Source: Streptomyces sp. NBC_00306
GTDB taxonomy: Bacteria; Actinomycetota; Actinomycetes; Streptomycetales; Streptomycetaceae
Direction: 5' to 3'
Length of the DNA stretch: 64,000 nucleotides
NCBI RefSeq assembly: GCF_036169555.1
Contig: NZ_CP108032.1
Span: 6,696,001-6,760,000 of the forward strand
Positions 49,140 through 57,620 of this stretch are shown piece after piece. A program made the position numbers and the translations under genes. A model generated the notes under the pieces. The model saw only the letters and a list, made by a program, of their open reading frames with translations. It ran no database searches and was not told the DNA's origin. Within the stretch, counting starts at the first letter, position 1, and every line of letters starts with the position of its first letter.

Positions 49140-49987
49140 TGCGCATCTTCGACCCCCACATCCATATGACCTCCCGCACCACCGACGACTACGAGGCGAT
49201 GTACGCGGCGGGAGTCCGCGCGCTCGTCGAACCGTCGTTCTGGCTCGGGCAGCCCCGCACTTCGGTCGCCTCCTTCACCGACTACTTCGACGCCCTGCTG
49301 GGCTGGGAGCCGTTCCGTGCGGCCCAGTACGGCATCGCGCACCACTGCACCATCGCGCTGAACCCCAAGGAGGCGAACGACCCCCGCTGTGTGCCGGTGC
49401 TCGACGAGCTGCCCCGCTATCTCGTCAAGGACAACGTCGTCGCCGTCGGTGAGATCGGCTACGACTCCATGACCCCGGCGGAGGACACCGCACTGGCCAC
49501 ACAGCTCCAGTTGGCGGCCGACCACGGCCTGCCCGCCCTCGTCCACACCCCGCACCGCGACAAGCTCGCGGGACTGCACCGCACCGTCGACGTCATCCGC
49601 GAATCCGCCCTGCCGACGGAGCGCGTCCTGCTCGACCACCTCAACGAGACCACCATGAAGCACGCCGTCGACAGCGGCTGCTGGATGGGCTTCTCCATCT
49701 ACCCCGACACCAAGATGGACGAGGACCGCATGGTCGCCGTGCTCAAGGAGTACGGAACCGAGAAGATCCTGGTCAACTCGGCCGCGGACTGGGGCAAGAG
49801 CGACCCGCTCAAGACCCGCAGCACCGGCGAGGCCATGCTCGCCGCGGGGTTCGGCGAGGACGACGTCGACAAGGTGCTGTGGCGCAACCCCGTGGCCTTC
49901 TACGGCCTCAGCGGCCGCCTCCAGCTCGACACCCCGGAACCGGAGCCCCTGCACGAGGGCAACTCCATCCTCCGCGGCGGGGAATGA
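49139..49987 (+). CDS. eboB: EboB, TatD-like metal-dependent hydrolase
   Basis: A 282-residue amidohydrolase-fold protein. The N-terminal metal motif is FDPHIHMTSRTTDDYEAM (HxH), followed by VVAVGEIGYDSMTPAEDTAL (Glu ligand), LPALVHTPHRDKLAGL (His), VLLDHLNETTMK (His) and LVNSAADWGKSD (Asp). All metal ligands of the TatD-type barrel are present. Acts presumably on a phosphoester or lactone in the Ebo pathway. ATG at 49139 has GGAGGAG upstream and overlaps the eboA stop. Confidence 0.85.
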   Translation: MRIFDPHIHMTSRTTDDYEAMYAAGVRALVEPSFWLGQPRTSVASFTDYFDALLGWEPFRAAQYGIAHHCTIALNPKEANDPRCVPVLDELPRYLVKDNVVAVGEIGYDSMTPAEDTALATQLQLAADHGLPALVHTPHRDKLAGLHRTVDVIRESALPTERVLLDHLNETTMKHAVDSGCWMGFSIYPDTKMDEDRMVAVLKEYGTEKILVNSAADWGKSDPLKTRSTGEAMLAAGFGEDDVDKVLWRNPVAFYGLSGRLQLDTPEPEPLHEGNSILRGGE

Positions 49988-49999
49988 GGAGGCACTCCT

Positions 50000-51169
50000 A
50001 TGCGCTTCCGCCACCCCGACGGCACCACCGTCCACCTCGGCTACTGCACCAACGTCCATCCCGCCGAGACCCTCGACGGCGTCCTCGCCCAGCTCCGCGA
50101 CCACTGCGAGCCGGTGCGCCGCCGTCTCGGCCGTGACCGGCTGGGCATCGGCCTCTGGCTGGCCAAGGACGCGGCCCGCGCCCTCGTCACCGATCCCTCC
50201 GCGCTGCGGGGCCTGCGCGGCGAACTCGACCGGAGAGGCCTGGAGGTCGTCACCCTCAACGGCTTCCCGTACGAGGGGTTCGGCGCCGAAGAGGTCAAGT
50301 ACCGCGTCTACAAGCCGGACTGGACGGACCCCGAACGCCTCTCCCACACCACCGATCTCGCCCGGCTGCTGGCCGGCCTGCTGCCCGACGACGTCACCGA
50401 GGGCACCATCTCCACCCTGCCGCTGGCATGGCGCACCCCCTTCGACAACGTTGCCGCCGAGAGTGCCCGTGCGGCGCTGACCACCCTCGCCGAACGCCTC
50501 GACGCCCTCGAGGACCTCACCGGCAAGTCCGTCCGCATCGCCGTCGAGCCCGAACCCGGCTGCATCGTCGAGACCACCGCCGACGCCATCGCACCCCTGA
50601 GCGGCATCGCCTCCCACCGGATCGGCGTCTGCATCGACACCTGCCATCTCGCCACCTCCTTCGAAGAGCCGGAGACCGCCTTGGCCGCCCTCACCGCGGC
50701 CGGCGTGACCGTTCCCAAGGCCCAGCTGTCCGCGGCCCTGCACGCCGAGGAGCCCCATCTCCCCGAAGTACGCGCCGCGTTGGCCGCCTTCGCCGAGCCC
50801 CGCTTCCTGCACCAGACCCGCACCCGGACCAGCGCGGGCCTGCGCGGCACCGACGACCTCCCGGAAGCCGTCGCCGGCCAGGCACTGCCCGACGGTGCAC
50901 CCTGGCGGTCGCACTTCCACGTCCCGCTGCACGCCCCACCCGCCCCGCCTCTCACCTCCACCCTCCCCGTCCTGAAGGACACGCTGTCCCGGCTCGTCGG
51001 GGGACCGGCGCCCCTGACCCGTCATCTGGAAGTGGAGACGTACACCTGGCAGGCCCTGCCCGCCGAGCTGCGCCCCCGCAACCGCACCCAGCTCGCCGAC
51101 GGCATCGCCGCCGAACTCACCCTCGCCCGCGACCTCCTGGTCGACCTCGGCCTCAAGGAGCTGCCATGA
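50000..51169 (+). CDS. eboE: EboE, metabolite traffic TIM-barrel protein
   Basis: A 389-residue xylose isomerase-like barrel of the EboE family. It starts MRFRHPDGTTVHLGYCTNVH with the family signature LGYCTNVHPAETLDG. Next are IGLWLAKDAARAL, LEVVTLNGFPYEGFGAEEVK (NGFPY), and VRIAVEPEPGCIVETTADAI, then IGVCIDTCHLATSFEEPE. The Glu, Asp-His and late His residues can bind a metal. ATG at 50000 follows GAGGAGG. Next gene overlaps by 4 bases. Confidence 0.9.
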   Translation: MRFRHPDGTTVHLGYCTNVHPAETLDGVLAQLRDHCEPVRRRLGRDRLGIGLWLAKDAARALVTDPSALRGLRGELDRRGLEVVTLNGFPYEGFGAEEVKYRVYKPDWTDPERLSHTTDLARLLAGLLPDDVTEGTISTLPLAWRTPFDNVAAESARAALTTLAERLDALEDLTGKSVRIAVEPEPGCIVETTADAIAPLSGIASHRIGVCIDTCHLATSFEEPETALAALTAAGVTVPKAQLSAALHAEEPHLPEVRAALAAFAEPRFLHQTRTRTSAGLRGTDDLPEAVAGQALPDGAPWRSHFHVPLHAPPAPPLTSTLPVLKDTLSRLVGGPAPLTRHLEVETYTWQALPAELRPRNRTQLADGIAAELTLARDLLVDLGLKELP

Positions 51170-52560
51170 CCGACGCCGGACAGACCGCGCCCACCCCTCT
51201 TCTGGTCCTGGACGTCGTCGGTCTCACCCCTCAGCTCCTCGGGCACATGCCCAACCTCCGGGCACTGGCCGGTTCCGGCTCCCAGGCTCCGCTGTCCACC
51301 GTGCTGCCGGCCGTGACCTGCGCCGCGCAGTCCACGTTCCTGACGGGCACCCTGCCCGCCGAGCACGGCATCGTCGGCAACGGCTGGTACTTCCGCGACC
51401 TGGGCGATGTGCTGCTGTGGCGGCAGCACAACGGACTGGTCGGCGGCGACAAGCTGTGGGACGCCGCCCGGCGCGCACACCCCGGCTACACGGTGGCCAA
51501 CATCTGCTGGTGGTACGCGATGGGCGCGGACACCGACTTCATCGTCACCCCCCGCCCCGTCTACTACGCCGACGGCCGCAAGGAACCCGACTGCTACACC
51601 CGCCCCCCGGAACTCCACGACGAACTCACCGGCGAGCTCGGCACCTTCCCCTTGTTCCACTTCTGGGGCCCCGGCGCCGACCTGGTGTCCAGCCAGTGGA
51701 TCATCGATGCCACCCGTCACATCATGGCCACGCGCCACCCCGATCTGACCCTGTGCTACCTCCCTCATCTCGACTACGACCTCCAGCGCTTCGGCCCCGA
51801 CGACCCCCGCTCCCACCAGGCGGCCACCGACCTGGACGCGGCCCTCGCCCCGCTCCTTGCCGACGCCCACCGGGAGGGCCGGACGGTCGTCGCACTGTCG
51901 GAGTACGGCATCACCCGGGTCAGCCGCACCGTCGACATCAACCGGGCCCTGCGCCGCGCCGGGCTGCTCGAAGTCCACACCCAGGACGGCATGGAGTACC
52001 TGGACGCGATGGCCTCCCGGGCCTTCGCGGTGGCCGACCACCAGATCGCCCACGTCTACGTGCGCCGCCCCGAGGACCTGGAGGCCACCCGCCAGGCGCT
52101 GGCCGACCTCCCGGGCATCGAGCAACTCCTGGACGACGAGGGCAAGAAGGCCCACGGCCTGGACCACCCCCGGGCCGGTGAGCTCGTCGCGGTCGCCGAA
52201 CCGGACGCCTGGTTCACCTACTACTACTGGCTCGACGACAACCGGGCCCCCGACTTCGCCCAGCTGGTCGAGATCCACCGCAAGCCCGGCTACGACCCCG
52301 TCGAACTCTTCATGGATCCCCAGGATCCGTACGTCAGGGTCAAGGCGGCCACGGCGATCGCGCGCAAGAAGCTCGGCATGCGCTACCGGCTCGCCGTCGT
52401 CCCCCTCGACCCGTCACCTATTCGTGGCAGCCACGGCCGGCTGCCCGCACACGACGACGAAGGCCCGCTCATCATCTGCTCCACCCCCCAGGCAGTCACC
52501 GGCCGCGTCGAAGCCACCGAGGTGAAGTCCCTGCTGCTTCACCTCGCTGGACTCCACTGA
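51166..52560 (+). CDS. eboF: EboF, alkaline phosphatase/phosphodiesterase family protein
   Basis: A 464-residue type I phosphodiesterase/nucleotide pyrophosphatase-fold protein. The active-site nucleophile region is LPAVTCAAQSTFLTGTLPAE with Thr/Ser, the first metal Asp is in LLVLDVVG, and later metal ligands are CYLPHLDYDLQRFGPDD (Asp-His) and VVALSEYGITRV (Glu in place of Asp-His). The expected second Asp-His pair is thus altered. There is no signal peptide. Likely hydrolyses a phosphate of the pathway intermediate. It overlaps eboE (ATGA). Confidence 0.85.
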   Translation: MTDAGQTAPTPLLVLDVVGLTPQLLGHMPNLRALAGSGSQAPLSTVLPAVTCAAQSTFLTGTLPAEHGIVGNGWYFRDLGDVLLWRQHNGLVGGDKLWDAARRAHPGYTVANICWWYAMGADTDFIVTPRPVYYADGRKEPDCYTRPPELHDELTGELGTFPLFHFWGPGADLVSSQWIIDATRHIMATRHPDLTLCYLPHLDYDLQRFGPDDPRSHQAATDLDAALAPLLADAHREGRTVVALSEYGITRVSRTVDINRALRRAGLLEVHTQDGMEYLDAMASRAFAVADHQIAHVYVRRPEDLEATRQALADLPGIEQLLDDEGKKAHGLDHPRAGELVAVAEPDAWFTYYYWLDDNRAPDFAQLVEIHRKPGYDPVELFMDPQDPYVRVKAATAIARKKLGMRYRLAVVPLDPSPIRGSHGRLPAHDDEGPLIICSTPQAVTGRVEATEVKSLLLHLAGLH

Positions 52561-52593
52561 ACCAGACGGCACTGACAACGAGGAGTTATCCAC

Positions 52594-53646
52594 ATGAGCC
52601 GCACCTCCAAGAACCACGACCCGGAGCTCTCCCACCGTCTCAGCAGACGAGGCATGCTCGGCGTCGCCGCCGGCGCCAGTGCCGCCGCCCTGCTCGGCGC
52701 GGCCGTCCCCGCGTCCGCGGCCCCGGTGACGGCGGCCCAGGACCGGGGACACGGCCGAGGCGGTCCCGTCCTGCCGCCCGGGCGTCTCGGCATCCAGCTC
52801 TACTCGCTGCGGGACAAGGTCTCCACGCTCGGTTTCGCGCCCGTGTTCGCGGAGCTGGCGAAGTACGGCTACGACGAGGTCGAGTTCGCCGGCTACACCC
52901 AGGGCTCCGCGGGCCCCATCACCCTCGCCCAGCTCAAGCGGCTGGCCAGGGACCACGGCCTGAACCCCATCGGCAGTCACGTCAACTACTACGACGACAA
53001 CAACCCGGACGCGTACAGCTTCGCGCAGAACCTGGAGAAGGTGCTCGACGACGCCCAGGCCCTCGGGCTCAAGCACATCGGCACCGCGTCCGGCCCCTGG
53101 CGCTACGGCGCGACCGTCGACGGCTGGAAGCGCGCCGCCGAGGACTTCAACACCTATGGCGCCGCCGCGCGGAGGCGCGGCATGAAGTTCTACCAGCACA
53201 ACCACGCCGAGGAGTTCTCCTTCGCCACCGACAAGCCGAACGTCCGTCTCTACGACGTGCTGCTCGCCGAGACCGACCCGAGCCTCGTCTATCTGGAGAT
53301 GGACATCTACTGGGCGTACGTGGGCCAGTTCCGCTTCGGCAAGCGGGTCGACGGCACCCCCGCACCCTTCGACCCGCTGCGCTACGTCCTTCGGCAGCCG
53401 CACCGCTACCCGCTCTTCCACGTCAAGGACGGCGAGCGCAACGAGGCGGCCCGCGACGGTTACGACATGGTCGACGTCGGTGACGGCGACATCGACTACA
53501 AGCGCTTCATCTCGGCGGTGAACAAGACCCACGGCGGCCGCCGCGACCACCACTGGCAGGCGGAGCACGACAACCCGGTCGAGTCCTTCGCGTTCGCCCG
53601 CAAGTCCAGCGCCCATCTCCACTCGCTGCGCGAGAAGGACTGCTAG
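52594..53646 (+). CDS. Tat-exported sugar isomerase/epimerase-like TIM-barrel protein
   Basis: A 350-residue protein with a Tat signal (LSRRGMLGVAAGASAAALLG, cleavage after ASA-AP) and an AP_endonuc_2-type barrel: GIQLYSLRDKVSTLGFAPVF, GYDEVEFAGYTQGSAGPIT, PIGSHVNYYDDNNPDAYSFA, MKFYQHNHAEEFSF, YLEMDIYWAYVGQ, PLFHVKDGERNEAARDG. It acts outside the membrane, in the same place as the GSDH-ThuA-DUF1080 protein at the start of the operon. Relatives include 3-keto-sugar lyases and epimerases. It follows the eboF gene by 33 bases with GAGGAG before ATG; a hairpin lies downstream at 53768. Confidence 0.88.
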   Translation: MSRTSKNHDPELSHRLSRRGMLGVAAGASAAALLGAAVPASAAPVTAAQDRGHGRGGPVLPPGRLGIQLYSLRDKVSTLGFAPVFAELAKYGYDEVEFAGYTQGSAGPITLAQLKRLARDHGLNPIGSHVNYYDDNNPDAYSFAQNLEKVLDDAQALGLKHIGTASGPWRYGATVDGWKRAAEDFNTYGAAARRRGMKFYQHNHAEEFSFATDKPNVRLYDVLLAETDPSLVYLEMDIYWAYVGQFRFGKRVDGTPAPFDPLRYVLRQPHRYPLFHVKDGERNEAARDGYDMVDVGDGDIDYKRFISAVNKTHGGRRDHHWQAEHDNPVESFAFARKSSAHLHSLREKDC

Positions 53647-53767
53647 ACCGTCCGCTTCATCTCTCGTTCGGTTCGCGGACCGTTCCCGGAGGTCCGTCGA
53701 GAATCTTGCTACCGGCCAGTAGAGGGAACGTAAGGTTCCGTCCATCATGGGACGCGAGCATGTCAAG

Positions 53768-53794
53768 GCCCTCCGTCCGTACCGGACGGGGGGC
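53768..53794. terminator. Hairpin between the Ebo operon and the phosphatase gene
   Basis: Twelve-bp stem GCCCTCCGTCCG with complement (one G-T pair) and a 3-base loop. It is 36 bases before the phosphatase start, so it either ends the Ebo transcript or acts as a leader hairpin of the phosphatase mRNA. Confidence 0.55.
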
Positions 53795-53830
53795 TTTCCC
53801 TGAGCTGTTCCGAGACCAGGAGAACCCCCC

Positions 53831-54490
53831 ATGCATGCAGGCAAGTGGAGAGTCCGGTCGGTGGCGGGCGTCGCCGCACTGGCGTTCACCGTGGCCACAC
53901 CCGTGGCCACCGCCGCGACCCCGGCACCGTCGGACGGCCCGGCGGCCAAGGCCGCTTCCACGGCGCAGAAGTCAAACGGTCCGTTCCTCGCCGATGTCGA
54001 CTACGCGACCTGGCAGCGCGATGTGAAGGCCGTCATCGATGTCGCGCGCCCCTACATCGAGCAGCGCACCGCGAACCCCGGTGGCAAGAAGCAGGCCATC
54101 GTTCTCGACATCGACAACACCTCGCTGGAGACGGACTTCCACTACTTCTGGGAGATCCCGACCCCCGCGGTGAAGCCGGTGCTGGACCTCGCCACGTACG
54201 CGGAGTCCCGCGGCGTGGACATCTTCTTCGTCACCGCGCGCCCGGGCATCATCTACTCGCTCACCGAGTACAACCTGGAGCGGGTCGGCTTCCCGGTCGA
54301 CGGTCTGTACGTACGTGACCTGCCCGACCTCTTCCACGAGGTCAGCAAGTACAAGACCGACAAGCGCACCGAGATCGAGGCCAAGGGCTACACGATCATC
54401 GCCAACATCGGCAACAACACCACCGACCTGGTGGGCGGGCACGCCGAGAAGACGTTCAAGCTGCCCGACTACGACGGCGACCTCTCCTAG
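53831..54490 (+). CDS. Secreted HAD-family acid phosphatase (class IIIB type)
   Basis: A 219-residue exported protein. The signal peptide has core SVAGVAALAFTVATPVATAA. The HAD nucleophile motif is AIVLDIDNTSLETDFHYFWE (Asp-x-Asp), motif II is VDIFFVTARPGIIYSLTEYN (Thr), Lys is in YKTDKRTEIEAKG, and motif III is IIANIGNNTTDLVGGHAEKT, in which Asp residues are partly replaced by Asn (IGNNTTD). It is subfamily IIIB of acid phosphatases and likely dephosphorylates external organic phosphates. Single gene, ATG at 53831 after CAGGAGAA. Confidence 0.9.
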   Translation: MHAGKWRVRSVAGVAALAFTVATPVATAATPAPSDGPAAKAASTAQKSNGPFLADVDYATWQRDVKAVIDVARPYIEQRTANPGGKKQAIVLDIDNTSLETDFHYFWEIPTPAVKPVLDLATYAESRGVDIFFVTARPGIIYSLTEYNLERVGFPVDGLYVRDLPDLFHEVSKYKTDKRTEIEAKGYTIIANIGNNTTDLVGGHAEKTFKLPDYDGDLS

Positions 54491-54548
54491 GTCACTCCCT
54501 GGTCACATCCGCGGGTCTGACGTTCCGCGGGTCCGCCGTGCACGTCGA

Positions 54549-54609
54549 GGGGGCCGTCACGACCGGACCGACCGGTGGTGACGGCCCCCTCGGCCTTCTC
54601 CCGAGGGGG
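54549..54609. terminator. Overlapping hairpins between convergent phosphatase and LuxR genes
   Basis: A long stem GGGGGCCGTCAC (54549-54560) with complement 54578-54589, with an inner ACCGG/CCGGT stem. A second stem, CCCCCTCGG (54585-54593) with CCGAGGGGG (54601-54609), shares bases with the first, so only one can form at a time. It probably serves as terminator in both directions. Confidence 0.65.
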
Positions 54610-54617
54610 AAGCGGGC

Positions 54618-57446
54618 TCAGTCGGCCGGCCCGGTATCGCCCTGCTCCGGTTCGGCCGACTCCGCATCCGCGGGCCCTTCGTCGAGCGCGGTGGCGAGCT
54701 CCGTCCGGCGCCGGATGCCCATCTTGCGGTAGGTGCTGGTCAGATGGGTCTCGACGGTGCGCCGTGCGAGGTGCAGCAGTTCAGCGATCTCGGCGTTCGT
54801 CATGCCGCCGGCGGCGAGCGCGGCGATCCGCCGCTCGCTTCCGGTGAGCGCCTCGGCCCCGGTGAGCGCCGTCGCGACACGGCGCGCGCCGCCCTCGCGC
54901 AGGGCCTCCTCGGCGAGGGACCGCAGCCGCACGGCACCCAGCCGCTCGGCGAGTTCGGACGCCTCCCGCAGGGAGTCGCGCGCCCGCGCCCGCTCTCCGG
55001 CGGCGGTGAGCTGCCGCCCCCGCGCGACGAGCGCCGGCAGCAACTCCGTCTCCACCGACGCGTCCCGCAGCAGCCGCACCGCCCGGTCCGTGAGCTCCAG
55101 TCCGCGCCGCCCGCCCGTCGCCGTGCCGAGGACGCGCAGCGCCCTGCCCACGCAGCGCGGTGTGTTCCACACCCTGGCGAGCCGCAGTTCCTCGTCCGCG
55201 AGCGCGAGCGCCTCGTCCGGCCGGCCGAGCGCCAGCCGGCATTCGGCCGCCGCGGTCCGCCACGGTGTGACGACGGGCGCGACCACATCGCGCGCCGTCT
55301 GGCGGCGCCCGCACTCCAGGAAGTCCTCCAGCGCGCCTTCCGTGTCTCCCCGGGCCGCGCGCAGCACGCCGCGTGCGTAGCGGAACCGGTGCAGTTCCCA
55401 GGACTCCGGGGCGGTCCGCAGATCGAAACCGTCCGTGAGCAGCGCGGCCTCCTCCGTGCGGCCCGTCTCCACCAGCGCGATGACCGCGTGGGCCTGGGCG
55501 TTGGAGGGCGCGCGCCGGCCCACCTGTGCCGGGCCCGCCTGCGGGGCGGCGGGGGCGGCGATCAAGTCGGCGTAGCGCCCCCGGGCCGCGGCGATGTCCG
55601 TCCGCACGTTCAGCAGCGCCTCGTGCATGGGGTGCAGCAGGGACGCGCGCTGTCCGGTCAGGCCGCGCCGGATGAGCCGTTCGGCCTCGTCGAGTTCGTC
55701 GGCCCACTGGGCGACGGCGGCCGCGGTGCCCAGCAGGAACGGTTCCGCCAGCGGGTCGGGCGGTGACTCCAGCAGCGCGCGGATCCGCTTCATCGCGGAG
55801 TCCGCCGACGTCAGACCGGCTGTCGCCTCGTACCGCACCAACAGCGCCTGCCCCGCCGCGCCCACCAGGTCCGGTGTCCGCTCGGCGATCTCCCGCAGCC
55901 AGCGGTACACCTCCTCGCGTATCCCCGGGTCGTGGTCCGAGAGCAGCGCCGAGGCGGCCTGCACCGTACGGATCAGGTTCGGGTGGTCCCGCAGGGGTTC
56001 GTCCAGCGCGCGCAGGATGTCGATCGCGGTGCGCGCCTCGCCCCGCCGGGCGAGGGCAGTGCCGAGTGCCACCGCCGCACGCACCCGGTCGTGCGGCATG
56101 CCCGGCAGCCGCACCGCCTCGGTCAGCCGCGGTATGCCGGTGACCGACCGCACGGTCGCGAACTCGAGGGAGCCCAGCTCGGTGAGGACCGATGCGCGAC
56201 GGGCCGCCGGCATCGGTTCGTCCAGCACCCGGCGCAGATAGGCCAGGGCGTCGTCCGTGCGGTCCTCGGAGACGGCGACGGTGGCGGCGTCCAGCAGCGC
56301 GCTGGTGGCCCAGGCCTCGCCGATCGCGTCGGTGCGCAGCAGCTGCCGGGCCACCGCCTCGGCCCGGTCGCCCCGGCGCAGCATCACCTCGGCCGCCGTA
56401 CGGTGCGCCTCCTGCCGCCGGGTGCCGGACCAGCCGCTCAACACGGCGTCCCGCAACAGCGGATGGGCGTAGCGGGGGCGGCCGTCGGCGTCCGGGCGCA
56501 GCACGCCCAGGCGGGTCATGGCGGTGAGCCAGCCCGAGACGCGGGCAGGGTCGGCGCCCACCATCCCGGCGGCCAGACCGGCGTGGTCGTCCGCATCCCC
56601 GGGGACGTCGTCCACGGCGGCGAGCGCGCGGGCGACGTCCGCGGTGGCCTGCCCCGCGCTGTCCAGCCACCAGGAGACCGCGGACGGGTAGGCACCCGGG
56701 TACAGGGCGGCGCAGGTTTCCGGCACGGCGGCCGGGCGGTCGTCCGGGTCCTCGGGGCGCAGATCGTCCAGCAGAGCGCCCAGCAGGAGCGGGCTGCCCG
56801 CGCCGGCCCGTACGCAGGCGTCGGCCCACTCCGCCGGAACGGCGGAGCCGACGGCCGAACGGACCGCGTCGGTGGCGGCGTTCGCGCTGAGCGGGGCGAG
56901 GGTGTGGCCGCGTACGAGGGCCGGGGAGAGGGTGTGGTCCAGGCAGTCCGCGGGCGGGTCGATGTCGTACTGGCTGCGTTCGGTCACCACCAGCAGCACC
57001 GGTAATCGGTCGACGTGCCGGGCCGCCTCGACGAGCCAGCGCCGCGAGGGCTCGTCGGCGAGGTGCACGTCGTCCACGGCGACCAGAAGCGGTGCCTGGG
57101 CCGCGTGCTCGCGCAGCAGCCGCCACAGCCGGGCGGCCCCGTTCCGGTCGTACGCGGTGCCGGACGATTTCGGCGACTCCTCGACGCACCCGAACTCATG
57201 CCCGGGCTGGAGGAGTTGGCGTACGGCGGCGAGGGGTGCGGCGCCGGGGGAGCAGCGGGCGCGCAGCACCCGCATGCCCCGTGCCGACGCATGGTCCGCG
57301 GCGGCCTCCAGAAGCGCGCTGCGGCCGGTGCCGGTCGCGCCTTTGAGTAACACAAGGCGGCCCGAGCCGCCCCGGGCGCGCTCGACCTCGGTGGTCACCA
57401 GGGCCAGCGCCTCCCGGCGTTCGCGAAGGGGTCCGGGGCCGTGCAT
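54618..57446 (-). CDS. Large ATP-binding LuxR-family (LAL) regulator next to the eCIS locus
   Basis: A 942-residue LAL-type regulator. The N-terminal AAA/NACHT-like ATPase has Walker A LLKGATGTGRSALLEAA (about residues 33-49) and Walker B PLLVAVDDVH. The middle is helical TPR-like repeats. The C-terminal LuxR helix-turn-helix reads TGSERRIAALAAGGMTNAEI, AELLHLARRTVETHLTSTYR. Two TTA codons are present, codon 33 (57348-57350) and codon 148 (57003-57005), both needing the bldA tRNA. It is divergent from the second LuxR regulator and then the eCIS genes, so control of that locus during development is likely. ATG at 57446. Confidence 0.93.
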   Translation of the reverse strand: MHGPGPLRERREALALVTTEVERARGGSGRLVLLKGATGTGRSALLEAAADHASARGMRVLRARCSPGAAPLAAVRQLLQPGHEFGCVEESPKSSGTAYDRNGAARLWRLLREHAAQAPLLVAVDDVHLADEPSRRWLVEAARHVDRLPVLLVVTERSQYDIDPPADCLDHTLSPALVRGHTLAPLSANAATDAVRSAVGSAVPAEWADACVRAGAGSPLLLGALLDDLRPEDPDDRPAAVPETCAALYPGAYPSAVSWWLDSAGQATADVARALAAVDDVPGDADDHAGLAAGMVGADPARVSGWLTAMTRLGVLRPDADGRPRYAHPLLRDAVLSGWSGTRRQEAHRTAAEVMLRRGDRAEAVARQLLRTDAIGEAWATSALLDAATVAVSEDRTDDALAYLRRVLDEPMPAARRASVLTELGSLEFATVRSVTGIPRLTEAVRLPGMPHDRVRAAVALGTALARRGEARTAIDILRALDEPLRDHPNLIRTVQAASALLSDHDPGIREEVYRWLREIAERTPDLVGAAGQALLVRYEATAGLTSADSAMKRIRALLESPPDPLAEPFLLGTAAAVAQWADELDEAERLIRRGLTGQRASLLHPMHEALLNVRTDIAAARGRYADLIAAPAAPQAGPAQVGRRAPSNAQAHAVIALVETGRTEEAALLTDGFDLRTAPESWELHRFRYARGVLRAARGDTEGALEDFLECGRRQTARDVVAPVVTPWRTAAAECRLALGRPDEALALADEELRLARVWNTPRCVGRALRVLGTATGGRRGLELTDRAVRLLRDASVETELLPALVARGRQLTAAGERARARDSLREASELAERLGAVRLRSLAEEALREGGARRVATALTGAEALTGSERRIAALAAGGMTNAEIAELLHLARRTVETHLTSTYRKMGIRRRTELATALDEGPADAESAEPEQGDTGPAD

Positions 57447-57620
57447 CAGCGCCTCCTGCCGTGGACGGGCTCGTGGCCGATCTCGTGGTCCGTCTCGTGG
57501 TCCTCCACGATTGCGTGCGGCACCCCTGGCGCACGAGTGTGGAATGCGCCCGCTTGCCACCCGTGCCACAGAGGTGGCGAGCAACCGACCGGGCGCGTAC
57601 GGGGACAGGGGAGAAGCGGT

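Noticed and set aside
49049..51025. Long minus-strand open frame opposite the eboB/eboE genes
   Set aside because: Antisense of well-recognised Ebo genes, low-complexity product, no start with a ribosome site.
53725..53739. GGAAC-N5-GTTCC palindrome upstream of the acid phosphatase as an operator or sigma-factor site
   Set aside because: Five-base arms are short and common in GC-rich DNA; no matching second copy or promoter element was found.
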